Shown one piece after another: positions 1-12,590 of a stretch of 64,000 bases of DNA. This DNA comes from Anniella stebbinsi (taxonomy: Eukaryota; Chordata; Lepidosauria; Squamata; Anniellidae), in NCBI GenBank assembly GCA_029215795.1, contig JARDYH010000001.1:117330533-117394532 (forward strand), read 5' to 3'. The position numbers and the translations under genes are program-made. Each line of letters opens with the position of its first letter. The stretch's first letter is position 1. The notes under the pieces were generated by a model. The model saw only the letters and a program-made list of their open reading frames with translations. It was not told the origin of the DNA and did not search any database.

Positions 1-429
1 TGATAATATGTCCTAGATAGAAAAATTGCCCAATAATCTTACAGAAACCTGTGGAAGAGCATGACATTGTAAATGGATTAATGGAATTCATTTACCAAAA
101 AAATTAAACATTGCATGAATATACAGCCTCATGCTACATAATTAAAAACTAATCCTTATTTCATGAATAACCTTTGGACTATAATGTATCTTAAATAGAA
201 AACTATTTTTAGATAGATTTTTCCTCAAAAAGCATTTTACTAAAAAAATCCGATTTAAATTTAAAAAATCCAATTTAAATAAAAAAGTCATTTTTTTATT
301 TTTTCAAAAAAAATCATTAATTTTTATCCACTCTGATTTAAACAGAAAAACAGTACAGCTTACTGTGGAAGACTACAACCAGATTTGCCTGCATCTGCTG
401 TGTAGGTGATAATTGTTGATGGAAATAGT

Positions 430-960
430 TTTATGTTTTTTTATCTTTAAACTAGTTCTGTGGAAATCTTGCGGGAACTTTTTCTCTCTCTGCGAAAGAG
501 ACTTTTTTTTCTTGCCTCTTTCTCAAGAAGGGGGAAAATTTCAGAGAATTCTTCTCCTTGGGGAGGTGGAAAGTATTTCCCCATACTTTCAAAAGTGTAG
601 CTGGTTGTTGAAAGGTCTATTTTTATTTTTTTATTTTTAAAAAACACACACACCTCCAGCACTTGGGGGAGCTCAGCATTTCTTCTGAACTCCTATTGGA
701 GACCATGTGACCTCTCCCACTCCAATAGGCTTTTAGGGAGAACTCCTGGGCTCCTGCAAGTACCGGGGATGTTTTTTTAAAAATGGGAAAAAATAGAAAG
801 AAGATCCAAGACATCTGCCTACACATAAAAAAGGTATATGGAAATCCTGTCCCCCTCCCCAAAGAGAAAATTCTCCAAAATTCTCAGCCCTCCTGGCCCT
901 GTCACCAGAGATTTTGTCCCCCCCCCCCCCATGAAATGCTGAAAATTGAATAATCACAAT
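430..960. repeat. old imperfect inverted repeat
   Basis: Segment 529-580 reappears inverted at 840-887: both arms contain a run resembling ggaaat-cc-tccccctcccca-a-gaga. The centre (about 690-730) is itself palindromic, with cctattgga facing tccaatagg. This resembles a degraded fold-back DNA transposon. The ends and target duplication could not be defined. Confidence 0.4.
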
Positions 961-1865
961 TTTTGGCACAGCACTACTTTAAACCAGAAGTGGATGCTTT
1001 TAAATAGAGGATGGCCTGCTGCAGTCCTTCAGAGAGAGGAGTGTCTTCTATAAAAGGACTCGTGGCAACCCTCCCGGTTACTATAGAATGGAATTTACTC
1101 CAAAAGATGGGAGGATAATAACATTCTAAATTTTGACAGACAAATCCCCGTCATCCTACCAAAATGATATGTGAAGAGCAATTCCCTTTCCTCTTCCACT
1201 AAACAAGTACCTTTGTACTAGATAATTGCAAAACAACTTGAGTCATGTTAAGAGGTCAGAGACCGTATTTTACAAAGCTGTCTGTGTTCATCTAATCCCA
1301 GCTGTAACTTCTGAAGTGAATAGAAAAAAAAATGTTATAATAAGCTGTAAGTGAAGTTTGGGAGAGTAAGTAGTTGCTCTAAATCATGTACTGGGCCTGC
1401 AAAAAACAAAAAAAATTAAAAAAAAAGAATTCAAGTGAACTAATAAATGTTATTCAGTCCTCAGTATGTCTTATCAGCTTATGGGTCAGCAGCAGCAATT
1501 ATACAAACAAGGAAGTCTGTGCAAGAAATGTAAGGCTCTGTTTATGACTCTGCTGTTCCATCGGCAGGCCATATATCATACCATTTGCCCTCTGAAGATG
1601 ATGAGCTATTCCATTCCAGAAAACTCCATGGCTTAACTCAGCTGTGCATATTTATGGTAGTCAAGTAGTTTCATCTTCCATTGCCTTTTATTTCTTAGTA
1701 GCATTCCCAAATGCCTCTATCCTCATTACTTTTTAATCATTCTGCTTAAATCTGGATTCAGCTTCTTTTAAAAGAAGGGGGGAAAAGGAAAGAGTCAAGT
1801 TTTCATTAGTCCCATTCTCCCAATATTTCTCAGGTCCAAAGGTATTTTAATTTAATGTGTAGAAC

Positions 1866-2181
1866 TAGGCTGACCATATGAAAAGGAGGACAGGGCTCCT
1901 GTATCTTTAACAGTTTCATAGAAAAGGGAATTTCAGGAGGTGTCATTTGCATATATGCAGAACCTGGTGAAATTCCCTCCTCATCACAAAGCTAAAGCTG
2001 CAGAAGCCCTGCCCTCTTTTGTACATGGTCAAGAGACAGAGCTCCTGCAGCTTTAACTGTTGTGATGAAGAGGGAATTGCACCAGGTTATGTATGCATAA
2101 ACAACACCTGCTAAAATTCCCTGTCCTTTGCAGCCGTTAAAGATACAGGAGCCCTGTCCTCCTTTTCATATGGTCACCCTA
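1866..2181. mobile_element. palindromic hAT-like element, copy 1 (316 bp)
   Basis: Both ends carry the inverted motif TAGG(c/g)TGACCATATGAAAAGG followed by aggacaggg. GTAGAAC stands immediately before the element (1859-1865) and again after it (2182-2188), a 7-8 bp target duplication typical of hAT transposons. The interior is a second inverted repeat around 'ccctgccctcttttgtacatgg', so the whole unit can fold back. No transposase is present. The same family occurs at 8923-9242 and 28768-29087. Confidence 0.8.
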
Positions 2182-2362
2182 GTAGAACTCAAACAGCACA
2201 AATGCAAGATGCCTAAAAGGTGACATAGTCCAACTATCTGCCGCTATGTGGTCTTAGCTTATTTTCATTAGATGAATACTAAGAATAAATGTGTGTAGGC
2301 ATACTTCAGCCTGAAAAGTCATTGCCAAGGACTGTAAGAATCCTAGTCTTCACAATTAGTGC

Positions 2363-2390
2363 ATTTATTTATTTATTTATTTATTTATTT
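2363..2390. repeat. (ATTT)n microsatellite
   Basis: Seven ATTT units. On the minus strand this is an (AAAT)n run like the tails of local LINEs and SINEs, but no body is recognisable beside it. Confidence 0.9.
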
Positions 2391-3420
2391 ATAAAACTGT
2401 CATAATGATTAATATAATAAATCCCCTAACCAAATGGTTTATTCACATAAGTATCATTTCTATGAGCTGATTGACTTCTATGAACTGGTTGTGAAAGCTC
2501 ATTGGTGTGATGAGATATTAAATGGGATACAGATGTGTTTCTCAATTAATAAAAGGTCTCTTTCTATTTGTGGAGGGAAATGGAGTCCAGTATAGGATTC
2601 CTGCTGAATGAAGGTGATGAATTTTGCTAATTTCCCATCCCCCTCTACCATAACCTCCAGTGCCACCTCCTGTGCTGTTACAAATGGTTCCCATCAATCA
2701 GGAGGAGGTTAGCAGTGGAAGGAGGGATCTGTAAAAATTGCTCCCCTGGCATCTTCCTCCAGCATCAGTGGAACTCCTCTCAGCACTCCTCTTGATCCAA
2801 CCCATTATATGTACATGCTTTCACAATACTTCACCTGCTCAGGGTCAATTTTCTGTATAAAATAATGGTTGCCTTTAGTAGTACTTACATCTAATACTTA
2901 CATAACCCTTAACGATGCCAATTAGAAAAATCAAAGCAGTTGGTGAATGTTTCAGTAAATCTTAGCTCCACATTAAGGGATCATCAGGTACTAAAAGGAT
3001 TTATAACACAGTTATTGAGATAATCCATATGAAAGAACATTTGTCCACAATTGTGCTGTCCGGTTTGACCACAATCCAACACAGTTGTTGAAAAGAGTTA
3101 AGTCTGTTTAGCCTTGTACTGGATTGTGGACATACTTTACAATAAGTATTATATGGATAATCCTCACATTTGGCTTTGCATGCAAACTTCACAAAATCTG
3201 CACAACTCCCACCACCCTCCTTCCCCAATAAAAAAAAGATGCAGCCCAAGAACTAGGGCATTTTTTTTTCTTTTTATTGTGTGTTCTAACAGAACTTTAG
3301 TCAAACATTGAGTACGTGAACATATGACAGTTCCTTTACTGTTTCTCACACAGAGCTGTTTATAGAAGAGGAATACTTGGGTGGAATGTTTCTGAAGCCA
3401 GAAATGGCCTTCTCCTTTTG

Positions 3421-3423
<3 letters not shown>

Positions 3424-3465
<42 letters not shown>
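3424..3465. repeat. (CT)n microsatellite
   Basis: About 21 uninterrupted CT units, 2.7 kb downstream of the IL1RAPL1 stop. Confidence 0.95.
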
Positions 3466-3469
<4 letters not shown>

Positions 3470-5513
3470 TTGTTTTTATTTAATAATATGACAAAGCATT
3501 ATAAGAAAATCTTTTCTTTAAATAGAGTGAATATCAAATAGTATCCATCAATCCCTGAATCATGCTATTCAAAGTGCTTAAATCTACATTAAAAATAGAA
3601 GAAAAAATATTTCTGGTGGGACTTTAAAAAACCAAAACAAACGGAAATAAACCAATCTTGCTAACATCTACAGTGTGACTGCGGCCAGAGTGCAATGCTT
3701 TACACTTACTTCACAACCCAAATATTTAAGCTTAAAAATATAAAGGAACAGGCCATTGCATTGATTTACCTTTTCTTGGGAATTTGGAGTGAGGGAGCAG
3801 TCTGAGGTTTGGAAGCCTATCAAAGACTATTAAATTCCATGAGTACCTGGCAGGTGTCTATAATAAATAATAGCTAAATTAATTTTTCAAAGAATGAACT
3901 GTTCACATTCTATCTGTCCTGGCAGCTTTATTTGCTTGGTGTGGTTTATTTGGCACATGCCCAACTTTTGGGAGGGAGAGGGAGCACATACTAACAAAAT
4001 AAGGGATTATTAGAAAAGGACCTGAGTGAACTTGCACCGCAATGAATATTTTTAGGCAAATAAATGTCAAAGTACATCCTAGAGTTCCTCGAACATGGCT
4101 TGCAGTTGCTTCTTTACCAGTTACAGTATGAAACTGGTTATTTCTCATGTACAGTTGAAACCCACAAACACCCCTAGATTGCATGTTACACATTCTTTCA
4201 CCACATTGCATCTTATCCAACCAAAATACAACTTTTGCTTTTTGAAATAATGACAGAACAAACAAAACACACAACATGCATTATAGTGGCCATGACTGGT
4301 CAGTTGTTTAGGAAACTACCTCCAACTGATGAGAAATTCAGTAGTTTCATACAGTTGTTTCCAGCAGTTAAATTGTTGCATTTTAAGTGCAGAAAAAATG
4401 AAGAAGAAAAGGTTACATTTTCTTCTAGTGTAAGTTAATCAACATCAGTATTCCACTGCATCAGTTTACACTATTAGAAATGTGCTCCCAATAGTTTAGT
4501 GCTATATTAATTAAAATATCATATTGTTGTTCCCCAGTTCTTATATGAAAAGTGAATGATGCATCAGAATGTGTAAATATAGATATTAACGCTGATTGTG
4601 TTATCATTGAGTGAATGAGGAGATAAATTCTGGCTCTGTTAATGTCTATGACAAACTCTCATTGAGTTCCACATAGGCAAAATTCAGTCCTGAGTTTATG
4701 CAGAGAATATTTCCCGGAGCCAAGATGCATGCTCTTTCTTTAACTTTTTAAAGATGAAATCATACATTTAAAATAAAACTAGTTTATTTTATTCAATAAC
4801 ATTAATTGTTTCCAACATTTCTGGGTCTGATTTAAATATTAATCTTGTATAAAATATTGATGTTTGTTGGTATTTGCTTTTGCAACCTCCTGAGATCTCC
4901 TTTGAACAACCTTGAGATTTAAATGAAAAAAAACTTCTAAATTATTATTACAAGCTTTTTTTTTTTTAAAAAAAAGATAAGAATGAATAATAAAGAATAC
5001 TAAGTTCTGAATGTATCAGTGAAAAGAAACGGCGATGACCGAACTTTAATATACATGGGGACTCAAAATAGTCTGCAAACGAATACTCTCATACTTCTTA
5101 AAAGACAGCATATTTTTGTAATACAATGTGACAAACCATATTAGATATTGTCCTTCTGCTCTCCTTTGGTATGGAAGCCATCACTGTAAATCTCTGTGGG
5201 ATTTAGTGCACTTCAGTGCCTATTGCCTTACTTGCCTGACAAATGTGAATAATCTCATTTGAAGAATTTAAAGCAAGAGAAAAAACCACTGATCTCAACC
5301 CAAAAAGGGGGAGGGGCAGGGGAAGTCACAAACACATCCAACACTTTCTCGGGAAGTGAATGAATTAGAGTCAGCGTGTTATCTCTATATAGAGGAATAC
5401 AGTCAACTCATGAAATAAAACAGAAAACCCTATATTTCTTTCTACATACTCCATAGTGGTCATAGTGGTTATTGTGAAGCAAGTGATACAGACTGGGTTT
5501 TTTTGTTTGTTTG

Positions 5514-5519
5514 TTTATT
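5514..5519 (-). promoter_or_regulatory. candidate poly(A) signal AATAAA
   Basis: The first exact AATAAA met downstream of the stop on the minus strand that I could find, about 625 bases into the 3' flank. It sits in a (AAAC)n-like stretch, which lowers confidence. Several later AATAAA hexamers could be used instead or in addition. Confidence 0.25.
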
Positions 5520-5682
5520 CCACAACTATTTACTATGTGAAATGTTAGACAATTAGACCATCTTAATTTCACGCAGTGTGGTGCAGTAAAAAGGTGAGGG
5601 AGGGTAAGGGAAGTGCAGCAGTGGAGTAATAAAGGAAGAAAGGGCTATGGTCATCGGTGGGGTGCTCCTAAGAGCAAGTGTC

Positions 5683-5701
5683 CACACACACACACACACA
5701 C
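5683..5701. repeat. (CA)n microsatellite
   Basis: Nine CA units within the probable 3' UTR. Confidence 0.9.
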
Positions 5702-6142
5702 TGGTGCATTGCTGCAAGCATGGCCTCTGGGTATTAAGCTAGGAAGGCCAAAAAAATGGGTAGCGCTCCTGGGTTCAATAGAGCTTTGTCCAAATATTCC
5801 CAAGAAACATAAAAAAAAACACTCAAACTATACTAATGAAGCAAAAAGGTTTTCCTATCTATACAGCAGTCTCTTCATTTCTCTTTTTTTTTAAATGTAA
5901 ATATACAAATCCCAATGACATATAAAACAAAGTCAAAATGTGAATGGCAAGAGACATGGGTAAAACAGGAAGACTGATGCTACAAAGAAATTTGCAAAAA
6001 CATATGTACAAGACCCTGTTTTTCCTCATATTTCATAGATTGTAATGCATGTTTAACAGCAGCAGTCGAGGATGTAGTTCCAGGCACCAGACTGCAGACT
6101 TAGCTTCTACACAAGGGGGCAGAATTCCCCCTTGCATGTATG

Positions 6143-6976
<834 letters not shown>

Positions 6977-7117
6977 TTACATTTAGGTATCACAAAAATT
7001 CAATTAAAAATTGATAATAACCACTCACCTGTTCATTTGTCTCCAGGAGAGGAAGAGCCTATATAAGAGTTGTATTGGGAAAGTTGCCCACAGAACTGTC
7101 TCTGCCCTTGTTCCAAG

Positions 7118-7340
7118 GCCTCATCTACACCAAGCAGGATATTGCACTATGAAAGCAGTATGAAAGTGGTATATAACGGGCAGGAGCCACACCAAGCAGA
7201 ATACAGCTGTATGAAAGTGGGATATGGTCTGTGTCAATGGGCTCCAACAGTTGTCAGTGCACTTCAATACTGCTATAAAGCAGTAGGGTGGCTCCTGCCT
7301 TTTATATACCACTTTCATACCTGCTTGGTGTAGATGACGC
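7118..7340. mobile_element. inverted-repeat element, 'accaagcagg' family
   Basis: The left end gcctcatctacaccaagcag and the right end ctgcttggtgtagatgacgc are near inverted copies. The interior has matching arms with actgctataaagcagt and cactatgaaagcag. Flanks CCAAG (left) and CCAGG (right) may be a decayed 5-bp target duplication. Non-coding, about 220 bp. Relatives lie at 22675-22848, 28599-29180 and more distantly 39236-39373. Confidence 0.7.
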
Positions 7341-7856
7341 CCAGGAAGCAAGCAGGGAAGAGCCCTTGTGTGCTTTCTTTAGAAACAAGGTCCCAATGGG
7401 AAAAGAGGTAGTAGTGGTGACTGGGCTCTAAAGGCAGCACATGGGGATCTCCCCTTTTTGCTTCCTGGAAGTGGGAGAAAGTCAGTTCTACAGTAAATTT
7501 CCATCCCCTTTCCTCAAATGAAAGGAACAGCCTAAAGCAAGGAATAACAAACTTGAGCACTGTGCTCCTTTCTGCAACACAATACTTACACAGGTAACCT
7601 CCAAGAAGCTGTCCCTTTTAGCAAGGTTTTCTCTTTGCTTCATATGAGGGGAAAAAAAGGCTCTCACTTGGAAGCTCCAGTGGAGCTGAGTTGTAAATTG
7701 CTTTGTGAGGCTTGTCTTAGTCTTTAAGGTGACACAATAATATTTGTTGGATTTTCTCTTGTTTCTAATAAGGCTGGAAAGGACAAAGCTCTGACTGAAT
7801 TTTTAAGAGAGTTGCTTTGTTGGGGCTTCCAAGTGAGAAGGTTTTCTTTTTCATCC

Positions 7857-8060
7857 TATTTATTTATTTCTTAAAACATTTATACCCTGTCCTATATCAT
7901 TGGGATCTCAGGGCGGCATACAGATAAAATCAAACAGTATAAAACAATAAATAATGTACACAGCTAAAATGTATTAAACCATTAACTAGCTAAAACAGTA
8001 AAAAAAATTAAATTAATTAAAATCAATTAAAACTATCCTAAGCAAAAAGGAGAAAGCCTT
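7857..8060 (-). mobile_element. LINE 3' end, minus strand
   Basis: Read on the minus strand it ends …tgccgccctgagatccc…ggtataaatgttttaagaaataaataaata, the standard 3' end of the CR1/L2-type LINEs also present at 39618-41330 and 47700-47900. Truncated: no coding part. Confidence 0.7.
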
Positions 8061-8774
8061 GCCTACGACAGCTTGCACAATGCAGCCTTGTTTAACACAG
8101 GGGCAGTGCCACTGAGACTTTGTGAAAGGCAAAGATGAATTCTTTTAACTCTATTAATAGAATTATCTGGATAAGGAATATACCCAATAGCAGTGGCAGT
8201 AGATAGTGGGGTAGGGAGGAAAAGAAAGGGGTGGAACTGAGATGTAATTACTCCCAAAACTTTAAGATCAACGCTGATTAAAATCATGAGTTTGTTTCAA
8301 TAGAATATTTACAAAAATGTTACTTTTGTAAAGCTGAATTTGTACATTGGCATGCAAACTGGACCAACTTTTCCAGTTCTATATAATCCAATGTACTATA
8401 TTCAGGAACTTAGAGCCAAACTAAATGTTCATTTTAACACAGCCCTGGTCTGGATTGGGACCATGACACTTCAGGAGAGGATATGTTAAGCTTTTGCCCC
8501 CCATTTTCGTCCTGAAATTCCACCCCTCCCCCATAGGGTGGTGGGTCTAAAAAAAAGCTCTATTGGAATCAATGGAGCTCTTTTTGTCTTTTTAACTCCA
8601 CAGCTTTGCTATGCATGATTAGGAGAATGTTTAATTTGGCCCTTAGGGTTTCTTCCAGAAGAGGTTTTATTGTGCCATTACCTTGCCTCATTCTCAAAAT
8701 TTTATGGGGGATCCAGACATATATTGCACATGTAACTATGTTTCCCCACAGTTTCTTATGTTTCTTTTTTAAAC

Positions 8775-8797
8775 CACACACACACACACACACACAC
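8775..8797. repeat. (CA)n microsatellite
   Basis: Eleven CA units in the last intron. Confidence 0.9.
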
Positions 8798-8922
8798 CAA
8801 TTAAGAAGAAAAAGACTGCTGCATAATGCCTCACAATGACTTTGCATCAGAAGGAACTACATTCCAAACTATGCCCAAGAGGAGAATCCAATGAAAGTCA
8901 TGTTTGCACAAGCATGGTTGTG

Positions 8923-9242
8923 TAGGCTGACCATATGAAAAGGAGGACAGGGCTCATGTAACTTTAACAGTTGTAGAGAAAAGGGAATTTCAGCTGGCGT
9001 CATTTGTATGCAATTCGTATCTGGTGAAATTCCCTCTTCATTACAACAGTTAAAGCTGCAGGGGCCCTGCCCTGTTTTGTATCTGGTCACTTTAGTATAG
9101 TGCCTGCAACTTTAATTGTTGTAATGAAGAGGATATTTAACCAGGTACTAATTGTATACAAATGACGCCGGCTGAAATTCCCCTTTCTCTGCAACTGTTA
9201 AAGTTACATGAGCCCTGTCCTCCTTTTCATATGGTCAGCCTA
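8923..9242. mobile_element. palindromic hAT-like element, copy 2 (320 bp)
   Basis: Perfectly delimited: TAGGCTGACC at the left and GGTCAGCCTA at the right, flanked by identical 8-bp TGGTTGTG at 8915-8922 and 9243-9250. The first ~70 and last ~70 bases are inverted copies of each other, and an inner pair around ccctgccctgttttgtatctgg gives a two-level fold-back. The 8-bp duplication places it in the hAT superfamily by established criteria. No coding capacity. Confidence 0.9.
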
Positions 9243-9386
9243 TGGTTGTGCAAGTGGTTGTGCAAGCAGTTCTGCAATCCAACGCACAAGCACTTGTGCA
9301 ACAAAAAGATTTGGTAGAGATCTATCAGCACTATTTGAGTTTGTGGAATGAAACCATTAGATGCTGCCCTCTGAATTCAATCAGAG

Positions 9387-9742
9387 ACCCCCTCTACAAG
9401 AATTCGGTTTGATGCCTGGTTCTCCGAATATGCGCATCTTCTCGGAAGTGCTTTATGGTAAATGACTGTATGCAGGAGGTAATTGAGCGCACAACTGGTG
9501 GCCTTACCGGTTGTTTGAAATACGCTTTAGAAGTAGTTAATGTGGAGAATCGCTTGTTCACATAGTCAAAATGCGCTTTAACGGCCCGCAGCAAAATAAA
9601 ACTCGCTATTTAATGCGCATTCGATAATGTGCATAATTGGACAGATAACGCGACTCAACTCCCGATGTGCGCTCCGCTCACGTAGAGGTAAAAATTTTAA
9701 TGAGACTTGAAAGAGCTTTAAACCTCTCGTGTAGAGGCAGCC
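9387..9742 (+). mobile_element. CpG-rich 350-bp element, copy A
   Basis: It starts ccccctctacaag and ends gtagaggcagcc, inverted termini. A second cttgtagagg-like box lies near 9680, about 50 bases inside the right end. Its CpG density is far above the surrounding intron. Features shared with copies at 11906, 29303 and 36486 are the segments tgcgcttta, gcgcattcgataatg and gagataacgcg. A possible 5-bp duplication CAGAG flanks it. It lies 145 bases from hAT copy 2. Confidence 0.75.
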
Positions 9743-10202
9743 AGAGTGAGGGCAATTTCCTTGCCCTCATGCTAAGAGACTTCTGGGTAAACAAAATAAT
9801 GGCCACTAGCCACCAGGATGACCACAGCCACCAATCACCAATCACCACTGCTCTCAGCCTTACTTTTAATGGCTTTGGGTGCATTTTTTTTTAGCAATAT
9901 GAAGTGACCATGAATAAATCTACTTTGTAATATTTTGTATCTTAATTTTTTGGGGGGAGAAATTGTACTAATAACCATCAGCATATACTTTCTTTTTAGT
10001 TTTAGCTTAACATATTATTTATTATTAGCATGCTATACTTTGAAATTTATATTTACAATCAGTAACATAACCGTTGACCTTTAGTATAATGTATCATGAA
10101 ATAGCATTGAAACAATGTTGCACTAAAATAGTTCTAAATATTTTGCACGTTAGTATTGCTAAGTAGAACAAATATATCAATGTGAGTACACACACAAAAT
10201 TA

Positions 10203-10463
<261 letters not shown>

Positions 10464-10964
10464 TCATCTTTTACCTAGAGGCAGTGTAGCAGTTCTGCAA
10501 TCCTCTGTCCCCTTACCTATTCTGTCTCCTTTGCCCTTCTGCTCTACTTCACTGCCTGACTATCCTTGGTTCATCTTCTTATAACCATTTATGACCAAGA
10601 AGAGGAGAGGGATGCTTGCATTTGCCAATAGGCTCAAACTATATTCCTCTTCCTTTTCTTGTCGTTAGCAAAGCTGTAATTTGTGAGTCAGGCAATCATG
10701 TTCTTTGAAGAGATTGCACGAACAATCACATGTCCCCATTTGCCCCTATAGGCAAGACAGCACTTCCTATGGTAGGAAGAGTTTAAATCATGTAGACCCA
10801 CAAGAATCTGAATTTTAGCAGAATTTTCTGTTTTAAAGCTGATCCCACATTTTTAAAAACCCTAGAAGTTAAAACTGTCACCCCTCCCTAAAATCTTCCA
10901 ACCATTTTAGACTGAAAGCTTGCACCTGAAAATGTTCAAGGTCAGTCTTAACTGTATACACAGA

Positions 10965-11400
10965 GCTGAATCGCACATCACCCAGGAACTGCAGGGATGT
11001 TTAACCCAGGAATTGCTGGGATGGGCGGAGTGTGCTAGCCAAATACTGCTTTAAATTAACCACCCACAACATACTACTTTAAATTAACAACCCACAAATG
11101 CTCTGTTCCTGAGTTGTTTCATGATGTGCACACCAGGAAACTCAGGTTTGTTAATGGGTTAACCAAACCATGGGCAATTGTTTGGTTAACTCTGAGTTGC
11201 TTAACCTATAAACAATCCAGAGTTTCTGGGTTCACATGTCACGAAACAACCCAGGAATGGGGCATTCCTGTGTTATTAATTAAAAGCAGAAACAATGAGC
11301 ATGTGGTGAGCACAGTCTGCTCATTCCCACAATTCTCGAGTTAAACAACTCAGAATTGCTGCCATGAAATGTGAACTAAGTCAAAAAGTGTATATACATT
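10965..11400. repeat. unclassified repeat with internal inverted copies
   Basis: Contains repeated motifs such as ggttaaccaaacc facing tggttaactc, and 'gtttcatgatgtgcac' facing 'cacatgtcacgaaac'. Similar motifs (ttaaaca, cacatgacac) occur in the repeat at 11640-12305. Probably an old non-autonomous DNA element; no target duplication was found. Confidence 0.4.
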
Positions 11401-11639
11401 GCTTTGGATCACAGCTAATGTTTTCACCTATTGAAAATTTGAATGAATATATGTGCATTTGTACACACAGGATGCTCAAAATAATTGAATATTTGCCCAC
11501 TTTGAGGGGAGCAAAGAAAGGTGATTTCTGGGTTGTGTAAACTAAAATTTGAAAATATTTTATTTCAAGATTGTATGCTCTAATAGTCTCACACTTGATG
11601 CAGGATATATGGAAAGAAGGAGATAATAACATGGCGTAT

Positions 11640-12305
11640 TCATTGGGGGTTATTTAACCCATGATGAGCCACAGTGCATGTTGGGAACCATTTTGAATAT
11701 GAAAACCTGAGCAAGGGTTCTTGTGTCATGTGAACTCGACCACTGAGGGTTAAACAACTTTTGTATAACCCTTCATTTTTGTAGGGTTAAGCAAAAGGTT
11801 GTTTAACTCTCCAATAACCCTAGGTGGCTGGCTTCGCATGACATGGCAACTCCCACTCGAAGTTCCATATCCCAAATGTCATTCAGCATATGCTGCAACT
11901 CATAGACCCCCTCTAGATGGATTCTGTTTGACGCCTGGTTAGCCGATTATGCGCATAATCGCTGAAGCGCTTTATCGTAAATGCTTGTACGCAAGAGGTA
12001 ATTGAGCGCACAATTGGTGGCCTTACCGGTTGTTTGAAATGCGCTTTACAAGTAGTTAATGCGGAAAATCGCTTGTTCACATAGGCAAAATGCGCTTTAA
12101 CGGCCGGAGTAAAATAAAACTCGCTGTTTAACGCGCATTCGATAATTGGAGAGATAAAGAGCCTCAACTCCCAATTTACGCTCTGCTCTTGTAGAGGTAA
12201 AATTTTTAATGAGACTTGAAAGAGCTTTAAACATCTCATGTAGAGGCAGCCCGAGTGTGTTAAATAAACTATGGTGAGCCGGTTGTGTCATGTGAACCAG
12301 CCCAT
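11640..12305. mobile_element. unclassified element interrupted by a CpG-rich element
   Basis: The left end ttatttaacccatgatgagcc is mirrored by gttaaataaactatggtgag near the right end. The motif ttgtgtcatgtgaac occurs near both sides. The CpG-rich copy B (11906-12251) sits between them and appears to have inserted into this older repeat. Boundaries are approximate. Confidence 0.45.
11906..12251 (+). mobile_element. CpG-rich 350-bp element, copy B
   Basis: Same family and orientation as copies A and D: starts ccccctctagatgg, ends gtagaggcagcc, with the subterminal box ctcttgtagaggtaaa about 50 bases from the right end. Several CpGs have become TG or CA compared with copies C and D, consistent with methylation decay. 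No clear target duplication. Confidence 0.75.
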
Positions 12306-12572
12306 GGGGGTGGGGAGGTTGAATAATCTCTTTGCTAAAATAATATAGTTGAAATGTTAAGGATCACTTTGCAAATTTCTGTATTTCAAACAACAACACA
12401 TCTTAAATCTAGTAGCATCCATAATTGGCAATGTTGAAAAAAATGAACTAGAAGATTAGACATTCAAGGTTTGAATGGGTCTGTGACTGTATAATAAACT
12501 TTGATTGACATTCAAGGTTGTGCAAGCAAATGTGAATGAGAAGAATTTGTTTGAGAATCATTGCATCATTTA

Positions 12573-12590
12573 CCCCCCCCCCCCCCCCCC
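12573..12590. repeat. poly(C) run
   Basis: Eighteen consecutive C. Such runs are prone to sequencing error. Shorter ones lie at 918-930 and 51496-51508. Confidence 0.9.

Larger units (their letters stand above)
1..6142 (-). other. IL1RAPL1 3' UTR and downstream flank
   Basis: Sequence 3' of the stop codon. The UTR must start at 6142, but its end cannot be fixed. AATAAA-type signals on the minus strand occur at about 5514-5519, 4783-4788, 3927-3932, 3475-3480 and further left. From 2200 to 6140 the DNA is AT-rich and holds only microsatellites, with no recognised transposon, which suits a long UTR. Left of that lie a palindromic hAT element (1866-2181) and an older inverted-repeat structure (about 430-960). 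No other coding gene is apparent; the open frames here (for example 3903-4277) lack recognisable composition or domains. Confidence 0.55.

Noticed and set aside
3903..4277. 124-codon minus-strand open frame in the 3' flank
   Set aside because: No recognisable domain or convincing start, in AT-rich probable UTR or intergenic DNA.
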